This document shows, piece after piece, positions 1 through 10,792 of a stretch of DNA of 64,000 nucleotides (its first letter is position 1; each line of letters starts with the position of its first letter). The position numbers and the translations under genes were made by a program. Under the pieces are notes generated by a model. The model was not told where the DNA came from and did not search any database. It saw only the letters and a program-made list of their open reading frames with translations. The stretch comes from a bacterium. GTDB lineage: Bacteria; Bacillota_I; Bacilli_A; Mycoplasmatales; Mycoplasmoidaceae. Location of the stretch: the NCBI GenBank assembly GCA_017394375.1, contig JAFPYV010000009.1, positions 62,001 to 126,000 on the forward strand. Reading direction: 5' to 3'.

Positions 1-575
1 TAATTACGCAAAATTCAATTGTTAAAACAAAAAATTACTATGACGAATACTTTACTAAAGATATGATTGTAGATCCAATTAACATTAATTTAACTTGAAT
101 CAAGTCAATTATTGATTATTTATATGAGGGCGATCAAGTATGATACATTGTTTATAATAAAAACTTTGAATCAACTAGATTACAAGAAATGGACGATTTA
201 ATGAAAGATCCGATTTATCATGAAAAAATTCAATGTATTCGCAATAATATTTTTGATTTAGCTGATTTCTTTAATGTTAAGACTTTATTATTAAATGATT
301 TGCATGGTTTTTATTCAATTAAAAAAGTTCTTGAGTTAATACCAAATTCAATTTTAGAAGAAACTAAAAGTGTTCCTTATCCGACCCTTGATCAAATCCA
401 TAAAGGAGACGAAGCACAAAATGTTACTACCAAACGATTTTTTCATTTAATGGATGATGAGGAATGAAAAACTACGGCTCATAACCTACAACTATATTGT
501 CAGAACGATGTTCGAGCGATGATTGCTGTTGAAAAATTTATCAAATATAAATATATTGATAAAACTTTACAATAA
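1..575 (+). CDS. DUF2779-like protein, C-terminal part (5' end outside window)
   Basis: The reading frame is open from the first bases of the window and ends with TAA at 573-575, so only the last ~190 residues are seen. In-frame TGA codons at about 111, 141 and 465 are read as Trp. The pattern of aromatic positions, a VYN.NFE stretch followed by an RLQEM segment, a central DL..FF motif, a GFYSIKKVL stretch and a final YCQNDVRAM motif matches what I recall of DUF2779, a family often encoded in mollicutes whose C-terminal part looks like a nuclease fold. That nuclease role is family-level knowledge and is not shown here. The gene runs towards rpsT, which lies on the opposite strand. The assignment comes from motif recognition only. 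Confidence 0.6.
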
Positions 576-697
576 TTTTTAATTTAATATTTTTTATTAT
601 CCTTAAATCAAAAGAGATTAAAAAAATGGAATAAACAAAAGCAAAAAACTGTTTGCGTAAATAAATAAGTAATAACCTTTTAATGGCAATGTACAAA

Positions 698-735
698 AAA
701 TAATTGACGATTACAAATTAATCATCAATTATTTT
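698..735 (-). terminator. Intrinsic terminator of rpsT
   Basis: An inverted repeat with nine outer base pairs (AATAATTGA and TCAATTATT) and a further inner GATTA/TAATC helix lies just beyond the rpsT stop. On the minus strand it is followed by a run of seven T, the usual layout of a Rho-independent terminator. Confidence 0.75.
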
Positions 736-739
736 TTAA

Positions 740-1000
740 TTAACCTAGTTTAACTTCTTGTTTGCTCTTATTAATTCGCTTTGCCAAACGAGATTTAATT
801 CGGTTTGCTTTGTTTTTATGAATGACGTGTTTTGCTTCAAGATTATCAGCATAGGAATTAACATCATTTTGAGTTTTAACATCTAAATGTTCATCTGCTT
901 CTTTAATCTTTGTTCGTAAGGTTGCCATCTTTGCGTGGTTAGCAACACGAACTTTCTTTTCTTGCCGAATTGACTTAATACTAGATTTAATATTTGCCAT
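740..1000 (-). CDS. rpsT: 30S ribosomal protein S20
   Basis: An 86-residue, very basic protein starting MANIKSSIKS, with the internal RKANHAKM-type helix pattern and a C-terminal NRIKSRLAKRINK stretch typical of bS20, which binds 16S rRNA in the small subunit. Length matches the family (about 85-90 residues). The start is ATG, with an AAAGGAT ribosome binding site about 10 bases upstream on the minus strand. It is a single-gene unit: the terminator at 698-735 follows the stop and a tRNA gene diverges upstream. Confidence 0.95.
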   Translation of the reverse strand: MANIKSSIKSIRQEKKVRVANHAKMATLRTKIKEADEHLDVKTQNDVNSYADNLEAKHVIHKNKANRIKSRLAKRINKSKQEVKLG

Positions 1001-1120
1001 GTAAAATAAATCCTTTTATATATCGTATTTGTATGTAGTATATAGATTATTATAATTTAAAAATATAATAATCTCTTTTACTTTTTATTATAATTATTAT
1101 TATACATAGATAAATTAAAT

Positions 1121-1196
1121 GCGCCTGTAGCTCAGGGGATAGAGCATATGCCTTCTAAGCATGTGGTCGAAGGTTCGATTCCTTTCAGGCGCGCCA
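1121..1196 (+). tRNA. tRNA-Arg (anticodon UCU)
   Basis: A full cloverleaf can be drawn: acceptor GCGCCTG paired with CAGGCGC, a D arm closed by GCTC/GAGC, an anticodon stem ATGCC-type around the loop CTTCTAA, and a T arm GAAGG-TTCGATT-CCTTT. The anticodon TCT reads AGA/AGG. The CCA end is encoded (1194-1196). An A/T-rich stretch upstream contains TATTATAC-like sequence that could be the -10 element. Confidence 0.95.
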
Positions 1197-1234
1197 GTTA
1201 ATTATTTATCTAATTTTGGTGAAATTGATAAATA

Positions 1235-1266
1235 AAAATAGTAAGTTTTATGGCTTACTATTTTTT
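1235..1266. terminator. Hairpin terminator between the two tRNA genes
   Basis: AAATAGTAAG and CTTACTATTT form a perfect ten-base stem around an eight-base loop, followed by T residues on the plus strand and preceded by A residues. It can end transcripts from both directions, between the convergent tRNA-Arg and tRNA-Thr genes. Confidence 0.8.
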
Positions 1267-1274
1267 ATTAACTA

Positions 1275-1353
1275 TGGTGCCTGCTAACAGAGTCGAACTG
1301 TTTACCTATTGATTACGGATCAATCGCTCTAGCCGAAATAAAGCTAAGCAGGC
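1275..1353 (-). tRNA. tRNA-Thr (anticodon CGU)
   Basis: Reading the minus strand: acceptor GCCTGCT pairs with AGCAGGC, the anticodon stem ATTGA/TCAAT encloses loop TCCGTAA (anticodon CGT, reading ACG), and the T arm is AACAG-TTCGACT-CTGTT. The CCA end is encoded (1275-1277 on the plus strand reads TGG). The D arm is long, giving 79 bases in total. It converges on the tRNA-Arg gene. Confidence 0.93.
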
Positions 1354-1377
1354 GGATTATAATAAAATATATTATAT

Positions 1378-2310
1378 ATGACTTACGACTACGATTTTAG
1401 CATTATTATTCCAGCTTATAATGTAACTAGATTTATAAATAGTGCATTAGATTCCATTCTTTATCAAACATATGATTTTCAAAAAATTGAAATATTGTTA
1501 GTTGATGATGGAAGTAGTGATGATTTGCAAACTTGAGTTTATAGATATTTAAAAAAATATCCTAACCTCAAATTTTTTACTAACCCTCACCATAATTTAG
1601 GTGGAGTAGTAAATTATTTAGTGAAAAATAAATTAATCCATGGAGAATACATTACCATTTTGAATCCTGACGATCGCTTAATTTTCAATTGTTTTAACAC
1701 AATTAGTGAATATTTAAATTCGGATGTTGACGTAATTATTACTGATTTTTATGCTTGGACAATGAAATATAAAAATAACGGTAAGATCATCGATTCCTTG
1801 CGTTACGAAAAAGTTATTTTTAGCAAAGAAACCAAAATTTATCAAAAACGAAAAAACATTGAAAAAGCACGTACTCCCTGAGCTTCAAGTTTATGTAAAT
1901 TTTACAAAAGTCAATTATTTTATTTACTCCCTCCATTGACTGAAGATATTAATTATCAGGACGCAGTATTGTTTAATTACGCAATTAATTATGCTCACTG
2001 TGTCGCATATATTAATAAAGCTTTAGGTTGATGAAGAAATAACCGGGAAGGTAACTTATTAAGTCGTAAATGAGATGTGCAATATAGTAGTCAATGATTA
2101 CAAACTATTCAAACATTAATTAAAATCAATGCAAAATTAATTGCAATTTTTTACATTGCTCATTATTCCCAATTTATTGATTATTTAGAGGATAAAAAAA
2201 TCAAGATAAAAATTCCTGGGAAAATTATTTTATCTTGATTACCTTGAGGGATTAGACATTTAACTAAGTGATTTTTTTGATTGTTAATTAGAAAATATGT
2301 TGAACGTTAG
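1378..2310 (+). CDS. Family 2 glycosyltransferase
   Basis: 310 residues, counting TGA as Trp. The N-terminus shows the GT-A nucleotide-binding pattern: a FSIIIPAYN strand-loop, an EILLVDDGSSD motif near residue 50, and an NLGG stretch around residue 75 followed by ITILNPDD, which sits where the metal-binding DxD is usually found (here NPDD). Such enzymes transfer a sugar from a nucleotide-sugar to a lipid or protein acceptor at the cytoplasmic membrane face; the donor and acceptor cannot be read from sequence. The C-terminal ~70 residues are basic and Trp-rich. The ATG at 1378 starts 25 bases from the end of tRNA-Thr. The stop TAG overlaps the stop of the convergent gene by four bases. Confidence 0.8.
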
Positions 2311-3461
2311 CAAAGAATTTGATGGAAGAAACTTTGCATTTTTGCTTCGTCTTCACTTTGTTTATTACCAACTATTTTATGTGCCACATTTTCACAAATT
2401 TGGTCACATATTTTTTTATCACCCAATAACACTTGATTATTAGTTTTTAATTCTGATAATGCTAATTTATTAACCATTTGATTAAGTTGATGAATAAATT
2501 CCATTGAATCTTTAATTCCATAGATTTGTTCATTTAAATTTTCTATTACTTTAGCAAATCATGGGTCATTTTCAATTCTCACAAAGAAATATTTTTCATA
2601 AGTAATTAATAAAGCATTTGCTAATTTAATGCCTAGCACATCGCTTATTTCGTAAGCAAGGATGTGTAATCATCAATCTCCATAAGCAAGAATATTATTA
2701 ATTCCGCTGTTAGCAATTAAGTTAGTTCAAATCAAATTCTTTAATTTAGCATCTTCATCTAAATTAATATTTTCAATTAAATCAATTGCAGTTTGTATAT
2801 TACCAGTGATGTAATTTTTAATTCATTCGTTTAAATTCTTAGCACAAAATTGTTCGATTAATCTAATTAAAACAGCAAACAAATCGAGATTAATTTCTTC
2901 TTTAGTTAGATGCTTAAATAATTCAGCATTTGTATAAATTACGCTTGGCATACTATTTGCATTAAAAGCATACTGCGTAATTTTATTGTTAAATTTAATT
3001 TTTAAAATGCCAGGAAAATTATTTTCGCTGCCGGTAGTAAAATCATTCAAAATACAATAAATTTTTAACGGAAACTTTACATCACAATTAGTATTTTGAA
3101 TAAATTCAGTTAGGGAATTAATTTTGCGATTATTTAATAAAAAATTGGTTAATTTAGCAGTATTAATTGCAGTTTCTGAACCAATTACTACCAATGCTTC
3201 AGGTAATCCAATTTTTAAACATTGCAATAAATGGATAAAAATCGCTTCATCAATAATTTCAAAATTAATGGTTTCTTCATGAAATTTTATTTTAAAGAAA
3301 TCTAAATTTTTTTTAATTTCTTTTAATACTTTTGCATTTTTATCAATATTTTGTTCAAAGATGTAAACACGTTTAATCTTGTGAATTTTTAATTGCTGAA
3401 TCAAGTTATCAGCAATTTCGTTACCTAATAAATAGGTAGGAATAATTTGAAATTCTGCCAT
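2307..3461 (-). CDS. Degenerate iron-containing alcohol dehydrogenase-like protein 1
   Basis: 384 residues with Trp-coding TGA. The N-terminal half has a Rossmann-like layout seen in iron-type alcohol dehydrogenases: IPTYLLG start, KRVYIFEQ strand, then EALVVIGSETAINTAKL, which matches the family G-G-S-x-x-D-x-A-K region although the Asp is Thr or Asn here, and an FTTGSE motif at about residue 135. In the C-terminal half the expected metal ligands are not all present: the D-x-x-x-H motif reads LDLFAVLIR, WLHILAY retains one His, and the position of the last His reads GIKLAN. I infer a non-catalytic or altered protein. The start codon lies five bases after the stop of the paralogue upstream, so the two are co-transcribed at the end of the secG operon. 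Confidence 0.55.
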
Positions 3462-3466
3462 AATAA

Positions 3467-4657
3467 TTAAATAAATTCATAAACAATCTTTGTAAACAAG
3501 CTAGTTGTTTTATTTAATTGTTCGCTGTATGTTTCTTTAGTTGTTTCGATGACGTCAAGATAATTTTTTTGGAATTGTACAATTCCTTCTTGAATCATTT
3601 TATTGGCGACATCTTCATTTTCAATCTTAATTGTCAAATTAAGATTACCAACAATTTGTCCTAAATATTGTTGCAAAATATCTATTTCAAATGTATCTTT
3701 GTTAAATAATTTCACCATTAATTTTTTAAAGTTTTCTTTAAATAAAGGATCAATTGTAATTTTATGTTTACAATAAACGAAAAATAAAGTATTCATTAAA
3801 CTTGTGTAATCAAGGTGTAAATATGGATTCATGCCTAAGAATAAACTTAATAAATCGTAAGAATATTGCAAAGAAAATTTATTAAGGTTACCTCCATTAA
3901 AGTATGCTTGCAACATTAAAATATCTCACGATTCTTGGTTATTAATGTCATGCATTAAAGTGATGGTAGCTCGCATCACACTTAATAAATTCGCATAATT
4001 ATAATTAATAGTTCATAAATTTTTATCATTGTAATCATTAAGAATACAGTTAATGGTATCAAGAATACAATATAGCAAATATTGCTTTAATTGGATTAGT
4101 GGAATAGTTTTTAAATAATTAACATCAAAGATTACCACTTTTGGGATTGAAGTATAAGATATAACTCCTTGTGCAATTTTCATTTCATCATTATAAACAA
4201 TGCTTAGCCCATTACTGCAACTGCCAATTGCGAAGTTAATTGGAATTGCTACAATTGGATAAGCAGTAAAATTGATGACACCCGGATCTTGCATAAAGTG
4301 TCAAACGGAGTGATGGATTGCTTTATTAGGAGTGTAAATTGACAATACTTTGGCAAAATCAATGGCGTTATTTGAGCCAATCACAATAATTAAATTTGCT
4401 TTTTTATTTTTAAATAAAATGCTTGCTTCGTAAATTTCTTCTGCACATACATAATCATTACTTAATTGATAAACAAAATAATTTACTTTGGATTGTTTTA
4501 AGATTTCAACTGTATCTCTAAATGCTTGGGAATTAAATCCAGCCGAAGAGCAGACTAAAAAAACATGATTAAAATCTTGAGATTTTAACTCATGTGTTAA
4601 ATTAGTAATGGAATGATCATTAAAATAAAGTTTTGGTATTAATTGAAAAATATTCAT
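3467..4657 (-). CDS. Degenerate iron-containing alcohol dehydrogenase-like protein 2
   Basis: 396 residues, the neighbour and apparent paralogue of the gene at 2307-3461. It has the same order of elements: FQLIPKLYFN start, VFLVCSS strand, NLIIVIGSNNAIDFAKVL (here the Asp and Lys of the family motif are kept), and FAIGSCSN where TTGSE normally stands. The C-terminal helical half lacks clear candidates for the family's Asp and three His ligands; the stretch LKQYLLYCILDTINC has no His. Function is unknown; a dehydrogenase fold without metal is an inference. Its ATG overlaps the smpB stop by one base (TAATG), suggesting translational coupling. Confidence 0.5.
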
Positions 4658-5100
4658 TATTTATACTTATATTTTCGTTGCATTTCACGTTGCAAATCGC
4701 GCTTTTTAATATCTTCGCGACGGTCATAAATCTTTTTGCTTTTAGCTAATGCAATTTCTAATTTAATTTTATTTTTAACTGCATATACTTTAAGTACAAT
4801 AATCGCTAAACGATCTTTTTTAGCCTTAAATTGAATTTGTTCAATTTGTCACTTATGCAATAATAATTTTCTCGTTCTTAATTGATCAACTTTAACATTA
4901 TTTGCGTGTGCATATTGAGCAATGTTCATGTTAATTACATATAATTCTTGTCCTTTTGCAATCACAAACGCATCCGCAATATTAACGTTATTGCTAACAA
5001 TTGACTTTACTTCGTAACCAGTTAAGGCAATACCTGCTTCAAATGTTTCTACAATTGTATACAGTGCATTGGCTTTGCGGTTAACACTAAATATTTTCAT
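4657..5100 (-). CDS. smpB: SsrA-binding protein SmpB
   Basis: 147 residues. It begins with KIFSVNRKANALYTIVETFEAG and continues with ALTGYEVKSI, the canonical SmpB OB-fold segment, and ends in a very basic tail containing KKIYDRREDIKKRD, matching the family's C-terminal helix that enters the decoding centre with tmRNA. It rescues stalled ribosomes in trans-translation. It sits directly after rnr, sharing a one-base TAATG overlap. RNase R is the nuclease linked to tmRNA-tagged decay, so the pairing is functional as well as physical. The tmRNA gene itself is not in this window. Confidence 0.93.
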
Positions 5101-7292
5101 TATTCTTCATCAGGTAATTTAGCAATTAGTTTAAAATCGATTTTTTTAGTATGTTTATCTGCTCCTACTACTTCAACTTCTACTTTATCACCAACGTGTA
5201 ATTCAGTTCGCGTATTTTTACCAATTAAAGTTGATGTTTCTTCATCATAATTGTAAAAATCATTAGTCATGTTAGTAATGTGAATTAAACCTTCAATCGT
5301 ATTATCCAATTGGACAAAAACGCCAAATTTGTTAACTGAAGTAATGGTACCAACAAAATGTTTGCCAAGAAATTGTGTCATGTATTCGGCAAATTTCATT
5401 TCATTAACATCAAAACCAAGATCAGTTGCTAACCGTTCTAAATCACTGGCACGTTTAGCGTAATCAATAATTTTTTGTTTAATGCGTTCTCGTTCATCAT
5501 CAGTATATTCATCTGGTTCAAAAACAAACATATGTAATAATTCACTTACTAACGTATCTGGGAATCTTCTAATTGGTGACGTGAAGTGAGTATAGTTTTT
5601 ACTTGCAATTCCAAAGTGATCTGCTAATTGTTCGCTATAAATAGCTTTTGACATTGATTGCAGTAATAATTTTCTTGCAATTTCAATTTTCTTATGGTGT
5701 TCGTTAGTTTGTAATCACTTTACTAAATCTGGGGAGGAAAAATGATCCAAATCAAGGTGTGATTGATAAGGAATTCTCCTAATTAATTTACTAAATTCTG
5801 CTAATTTTTTTGGTTCGGGACGGTCATGAATCCGGTAAATAAAAGGAATCTTATGGTTTAATGCAAATAAGGTAATTGCCTCATTTGCGTCAAGCATGAA
5901 ATCTTCTACCATTCGTTGAGCAATCCCGGTTTGGTGAATTTTGATATCATAGGGGAAACCTTTTTCGTCAAGAAGAATAATTGGCTCTTTAATGTCAAAG
6001 TCAATAAAACCTTCACTAGTTCGTTTTTTACGCAAAATTTCGTGTAGTTTTTTACCAGTATTTAGCATATCCTTAATTGCTTGTGAATCATTTGGTAAGG
6101 AATTAGGATCAGCAAAATATGCATTTACTTCATCATAATTAAATCTTCGTTTGCTAATAATTGCTGCAGGATAAGCATTTGTACTTAATAATTTTCCATT
6201 CGAATCAATGTGCATTTCACAGTTAATTACATATCGAACTACATGTGGATTAATTGAACACAAATCATCAGATAAAATCAATGGATACATTGGGATAGTT
6301 CGATCGGGTAAATATAGGGAAGTTGATCTTCTTAGTGCTTCTTTGAACAACGGGGATTCAAAACGAACAAAATTTCCAACATCTGCAATAGCTACATTAA
6401 GAATGAAACTACCATCATCAAGTTCTCTAACGTTAAACGAATCATCAAAGTCCTTACTTTCTTTTGGGTCGATTGTCACAAAATTTTCTTTAGTTAAATC
6501 GTGTCTACTACTGGGATGTATGGGATCTCAATCAATCTTTAATTCGTCAGCTTGTTTTTGGGCAGGTGAAGAAAATTCTGGTTCAAATCCTGCATCATAA
6601 ACTAGACCCGAAATGTCAGTGCCAACTTTGTCTTCACTACCAATTTCCTTTTTAACTTTAGCAATGGCTCCATTATCATCAAATTCATCAATGTCCATTA
6701 AAATCTTAGTATCATTGGGAACTTTTTCCCACTCCTTTAATGTAATGGGTAAGTAGAACTTTGGATCGTCAACATCAATAAAATAAGTGTGATGTTCATT
6801 ATCTTTGTGAAAAGTTCCACTAAATAAATGTTTTTTGCGAACAATTATTTTATCAACTTGGGCATCATGCATGTGAAATTGAATTTTTTCGTCCACGCTT
6901 GGATATTCTTTTAATTCTTCAATTTCAACTGTGTCCCCATTTAAAGCATTATTTAATTTTGTTTTGTGAATATAAAATATTGCTTCTTTATTATCTTCTA
7001 GTTCAACAATTCCATGACCATGACTATTCAAGTGTAAAATTCCATGGTGAACTGTATTGGGTAATACTTCTTCACCAATTAAATGTTGGATTTTAATTGA
7101 TTTCGAAACATTTAATTGTTTTAATTCTCCATCATTAATCATCGCATTGATTGATGCCTCTAATTGTCGTGCATTTTTTACATCATAGTTTTTTCTAATT
7201 TTATTAACCAAGATTGCCAAGGGAATGGGTCTACCATGTTCGCTTAACATTGCTTGGGCAATAATTTCATGAAATGGTATTTTTTTAATCAT
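5100..7292 (-). CDS. rnr: Ribonuclease R (RNB family 3'-5' exoribonuclease)
   Basis: 730 residues, the usual size for mycoplasma RNase R. Order of domains: an N-terminal winged-helix stretch (1-70), cold-shock OB folds (about 75-240), the RNB catalytic domain with the acidic motif DPKESKDFDD at about 274-283, and a C-terminal S1 domain (about 630-715, GTITSVNKFGVFVQL). Degrades structured RNA processively. Lies between secG and smpB in a conserved order; the stop overlaps the smpB start by one base, and the ATG is one base from the secG stop. Several TGA codons encode Trp. Confidence 0.95.
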
Positions 7293-7293
7293 T

Positions 7294-7527
7294 TTAATGT
7301 ACCAACCTTATTGTTATTCCGACTGCAATTAAGACGATTACTAAAATAAACATAATAATCTGCAAGATCTTAATTGCTCCGCGGTCTTTTGTTTTTCTAA
7401 ATAATTCTAAGTCTTCACCAGCTAGAGCAGCTAGACCTCCTCCTGGAGTGCCTGCATACGAAAGCAACATGCCAATAATTAAAATTACAATGGCAAGGAT
7501 AAAGACGAAAATATCGATACCTGTCAT
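7294..7527 (-). CDS. secG: Protein translocase subunit SecG
   Basis: 77 residues with two membrane segments (about 5-25 and 52-75) joined by a polar loop rich in Gly, including YAGTPGGGLAALAGEDLELF, which matches the SecG loop. It assists SecYE during SecA-driven protein export. Head of the operon secG-rnr-smpB. A 47-base gap with AT-rich promoter-like sequence separates it from divergent plsC. Confidence 0.9.
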   Translation of the reverse strand: MTGIDIFVFILAIVILIIGMLLSYAGTPGGGLAALAGEDLELFRKTKDRGAIKILQIIMFILVIVLIAVGITIRLVH

Positions 7528-7574
7528 AATACATTTAGTATATAAATATTTATAATATTATAAGGTATAAAATA

Positions 7575-8606
7575 ATGAAAAAAAGCTATTTTGGAAACGA
7601 TAAAACAAAAAAGACCATTCGTGATATTTACGATGATACCAACAAGATTAAACTAACTGGAATGGGAAAATTTACTTATGGATTAAAATCAATCATGGTT
7701 CCTTTTAGTATGGCTCACTTATCATTTGGACTTGATATGTGCAAATCTAAATACAAAAAATATGAAAAAGATGGTAAGCAACTATCAAGTGCAACTGAAC
7801 GTTATAAATTTGTTGATAAGATTATTAAGCGAACTTTAAATACCAAACATGTTAAATTCAATGAATTTGGATTTGACCATGTACCTAAAACACCAGTGTT
7901 ATTTATTTGCAATCATAAATCTTTAATTGATGCTTTATTATTATTACACACTGCAATTAAACATGACGAATTACCATTTGTACGTGTATTAGCAAAAACT
8001 GAATTACAAAGCACAAGAAGATTAAGTTGACTAATGCGATTAATTGATACAGTTTGAATCGATCGTAAGGATTTGCGATCATTAGGAAAAGTTATTGATG
8101 AATGTGCTAACGTCTTTAAAGAAGACCATTCATTGTTAATTTTTCCTGAGGGAACTAGAACTAGTGGCGATGAATTAGGTAAATTTAGTTCTGCTATTTT
8201 AGAAGTTGCTTATAAAACTTATGTTCCAATTGTACCAGTATGTATTTTTGGTACGGATGGATTTCTAGCAAAAGATAAAAGTGAAAAGCCAAAGTATCAT
8301 GTGGGAGAAATTGTCATTGATGCACTAGAACCAATCAAAGCTAGTGAATATATGAACTGATCAAGGCAATATCTAGCTGATGTATTACGTGATAGAATTC
8401 AACGACGTTACAACCTTTGAAAAGAAAATCATGAATATATGTATTCTTCTTCATTTAAACGTTACAAAGTTGATGATCCATTAACTGCTAATAAAAAGTT
8501 AAATGAAGGCGAACAACAACGTATGAAAGCTCGTGGTAGCAATACTGCTCAAAAAATGAATAGACATGCTGCAAATAAAGATAATTCCTCTTCACCAAAG
8601 AAATAA
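7575..8606 (+). CDS. plsC: 1-acyl-sn-glycerol-3-phosphate acyltransferase
   Basis: 343 residues. The catalytic NHKSLID motif (the family H-x4-D block) lies near residue 114 and FPEGTRTSG near residue 193, followed by [10 protein letters not shown]. These define the PlsC acyltransferase domain, which adds the second acyl chain to make phosphatidic acid at the membrane. The N-terminal ~100 residues contain one hydrophobic segment; the C-terminal ~65 are polar and basic. The start has a TAAGGTATAAAATA leader. It opens the rightward cluster and precedes thyA by eight bases. Confidence 0.88.
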
Positions 8607-8614
8607 TTACTAAA

Positions 8615-9481
8615 ATGCAACAGTATTTAGATTTATTAAGACTAGTTTTAAGTAAAGGAAAACTAACGTCAAACCGCACCGGAATTGATACGTACACTTA
8701 TTTTGGTACGCAATCCCGTTACGATTTAGATGATGGTTTTCCATTATTAACGACAAAAAAAGTATTTTTTAAAGGGATTGTTCACGAATTATTATGGTTT
8801 ATTAGAGGTGATACCAATATTCGTTATTTGGTAAAAAATAAAGTCAAAATTTGAAATGAATGACCATATGAGCAATTTAAAAAATCAACTGATTATCACC
8901 AAGAAACAATAGATGAATTCATTTATAAAATTGCAAATGATGAAGCATTTGCTAAAAAATATGGGGAATTAGGTCCAGTTTATGGCAAACAATGGCGTGA
9001 TTTTAATGGAGTTGATCAATTGCAAAATGCAATTAATGAAATTAAAAATAATCCTACTTCACGTCGAATAATTGTAAGTGCTTGAAATCCAAGCGAAGTA
9101 AAAGAAATGCTTTTACCCCCATGTCACGCTTTATTTCAATTTTATGTGGAAGGAAATGATTTAAGTTTGCAACTGTATCAACGTAGTGCGGATTTATTTT
9201 TAGGTGTTCCCTTTAATATTGCTTCGTATGCATTATTGTTAATTTTAGTTGCAGATGTATGCCATTTACATCCAAAAGAATTTGTTCATACGCTTGGAGT
9301 TGCTCATATTTATGAAAATCATTTAGAACAAGTAAGGTTGCAGTTAACTAGAATTCCCAAAAAACTTCCTCATCTTAAATTATTGCATCATTATGATGAC
9401 ATTACCAAATATCAATTTGATGATATCGTGTTAGAAGATTATGATCCCTATCCACCAATCAAAGGAAAGGTTGCAGTATAA
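8615..9481 (+). CDS. thyA: Thymidylate synthase
   Basis: 288 residues. Shows [13 protein letters not shown] near the N-terminus, the folate/dUMP-binding segments [12 protein letters not shown] and [11 protein letters not shown], the catalytic Cys in PPCHALFQF (Cys about 170) and [20 protein letters not shown]. Converts dUMP to dTMP using methylenetetrahydrofolate. The TGA at 8852-8854 is read as Trp. The next gene is dihydrofolate reductase, which regenerates tetrahydrofolate, so the pair completes the thymidylate cycle. Confidence 0.96.
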
Positions 9482-9486
9482 TCACC

Positions 9487-9978
9487 ATGATTTGCTTAAT
9501 TTGATGTGAAGATAAAAACCACGGGATTGCTAAAAAAGGAATTATTCCGTGAAATGTTCCCAGTGATCGTGCTATTTTTAAGAAAGTAACTTTAAATAAA
9601 ATTGTAGTGATGGGACGCAAAACTTGGGAATCATTACCAATTAAACCTCTTCCGAATCGGGTTAATTACATTCTTACTCATGATGAATCATTTAAAGTTA
9701 ACTTGCCTAACACTTATGTCATTCATGACATTGAACCAATTTTAGAAATTGGTCGTACTAATGATGTTTTTGTTATTGGTGGGAAGCAAATTTATAACTT
9801 ATTTTTTAAATATGCAACTGGATTGATTATTTCAAAATTAAACCATGATTATGATTGTGATACCATCATGGAATATAATCTAGATAATTTTGAACAATCA
9901 AAATCAATGACTATTCACGACAAGAATGGCACTGATTATGTCTTAGAAGCATGAAACCGTAAACCTTTATGGATGTAG
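9487..9978 (+). CDS. folA: Dihydrofolate reductase
   Basis: 163 residues. It starts MICLIWCEDKNHGIAKKG, has PWNVPSDRAIFKKVT (substrate site), VVMGRKTWESLP (NADPH site, about residues 40-50), NRVNYILT and VFVIGGKQIYNLF near residue 97. These are the standard DHFR blocks in order. Reduces dihydrofolate made by ThyA. The ATG is five bases after thyA, and the 3' end overlaps scpA by ten bases. Confidence 0.95.
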
Positions 9979-10787
9979 ATTCAAAAGTAAGTACTAATAA
10001 TCCTGATTGAAAAATTAAGTGAAAGGATTATTATGGCCCAATTGATACACTACTTGATATTATTGAAAAAAATAAAGTTTTAATTCTTGATATTGATTTA
10101 TGTGCAATTACCGAACAATATAACGCTTATGTTCAAGAATTATTAAATAAATCAAAATTAAATCGATTAAAAATTGATCGAATTAGTGATTATTTAATTT
10201 TGTCCCAATATTTAATAAGAATTAAAACTTTATATTTATTGCAAAAACAAAGAGAATTTTTAGATGAGCAACATGCTCAATTCAATTGGAGTCAGGATGC
10301 ACTAGCACAATTATTAATGACAGTGCAAAAATATAAAACCGCAATTAGTATTTTGACTCAAAAGCAAAACGAACGGATTTTATTATTGTCAAAAGAAAGT
10401 TCTTCATTTGAAAAACTTTTACCTTCTGATTTTGATTATGAAAAAGTTCCTGATCATTTAGATGCATCAATCTTACAACATTATTTTGAACAATTAAATG
10501 CTCAAGAAGATGATCTTTCACAAGAAGATTTAAGTTTGCAACTAAAAAATATTTATAGTGTTTTTAATGTTTCAATTAAATCTTTAAAGGAACTTATTAT
10601 GAATTATTTAGAAACAAACCATGATGCAGAATTTTTTAAAATGTTCAAAAGTTTTAAATTTAATTCCCAATTTCTTAAATATTTTTTAGTAACTTTGTTT
10701 CTTGCTACTTTAATCCTTAAATCGGAAAACAAGATCACTTTAAAACAAGATAACCTTGATTTAATTTTGAATAAAATACCAGGATAA
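9969..10787 (+). CDS. scpA: Segregation and condensation protein A
   Basis: 272 residues. The N-terminal block YYGPIDTLLDIIEKNKVLILDIDLCAITEQYNAY matches the ScpA kleisin N-domain (GPLDLLL..I.......I..IT.QY), followed by ILSQYLIRIKTLYLLQ where family members read L.A.LI.IKS..LLP. The C-terminal winged-helix region is more divergent. It bridges SMC heads with ScpB for chromosome condensation. The chosen ATG at 9969 lies inside the end of folA, since the frame contains no later strong start before the conserved block. Confidence 0.85.
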
Positions 10788-10792
10788 TCAGT

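Noticed and set aside
6208..6600. Open frame antisense to rnr
   Set aside because: It lies wholly within rnr on the opposite strand and shows no protein-like motifs; rnr motifs are unambiguous.
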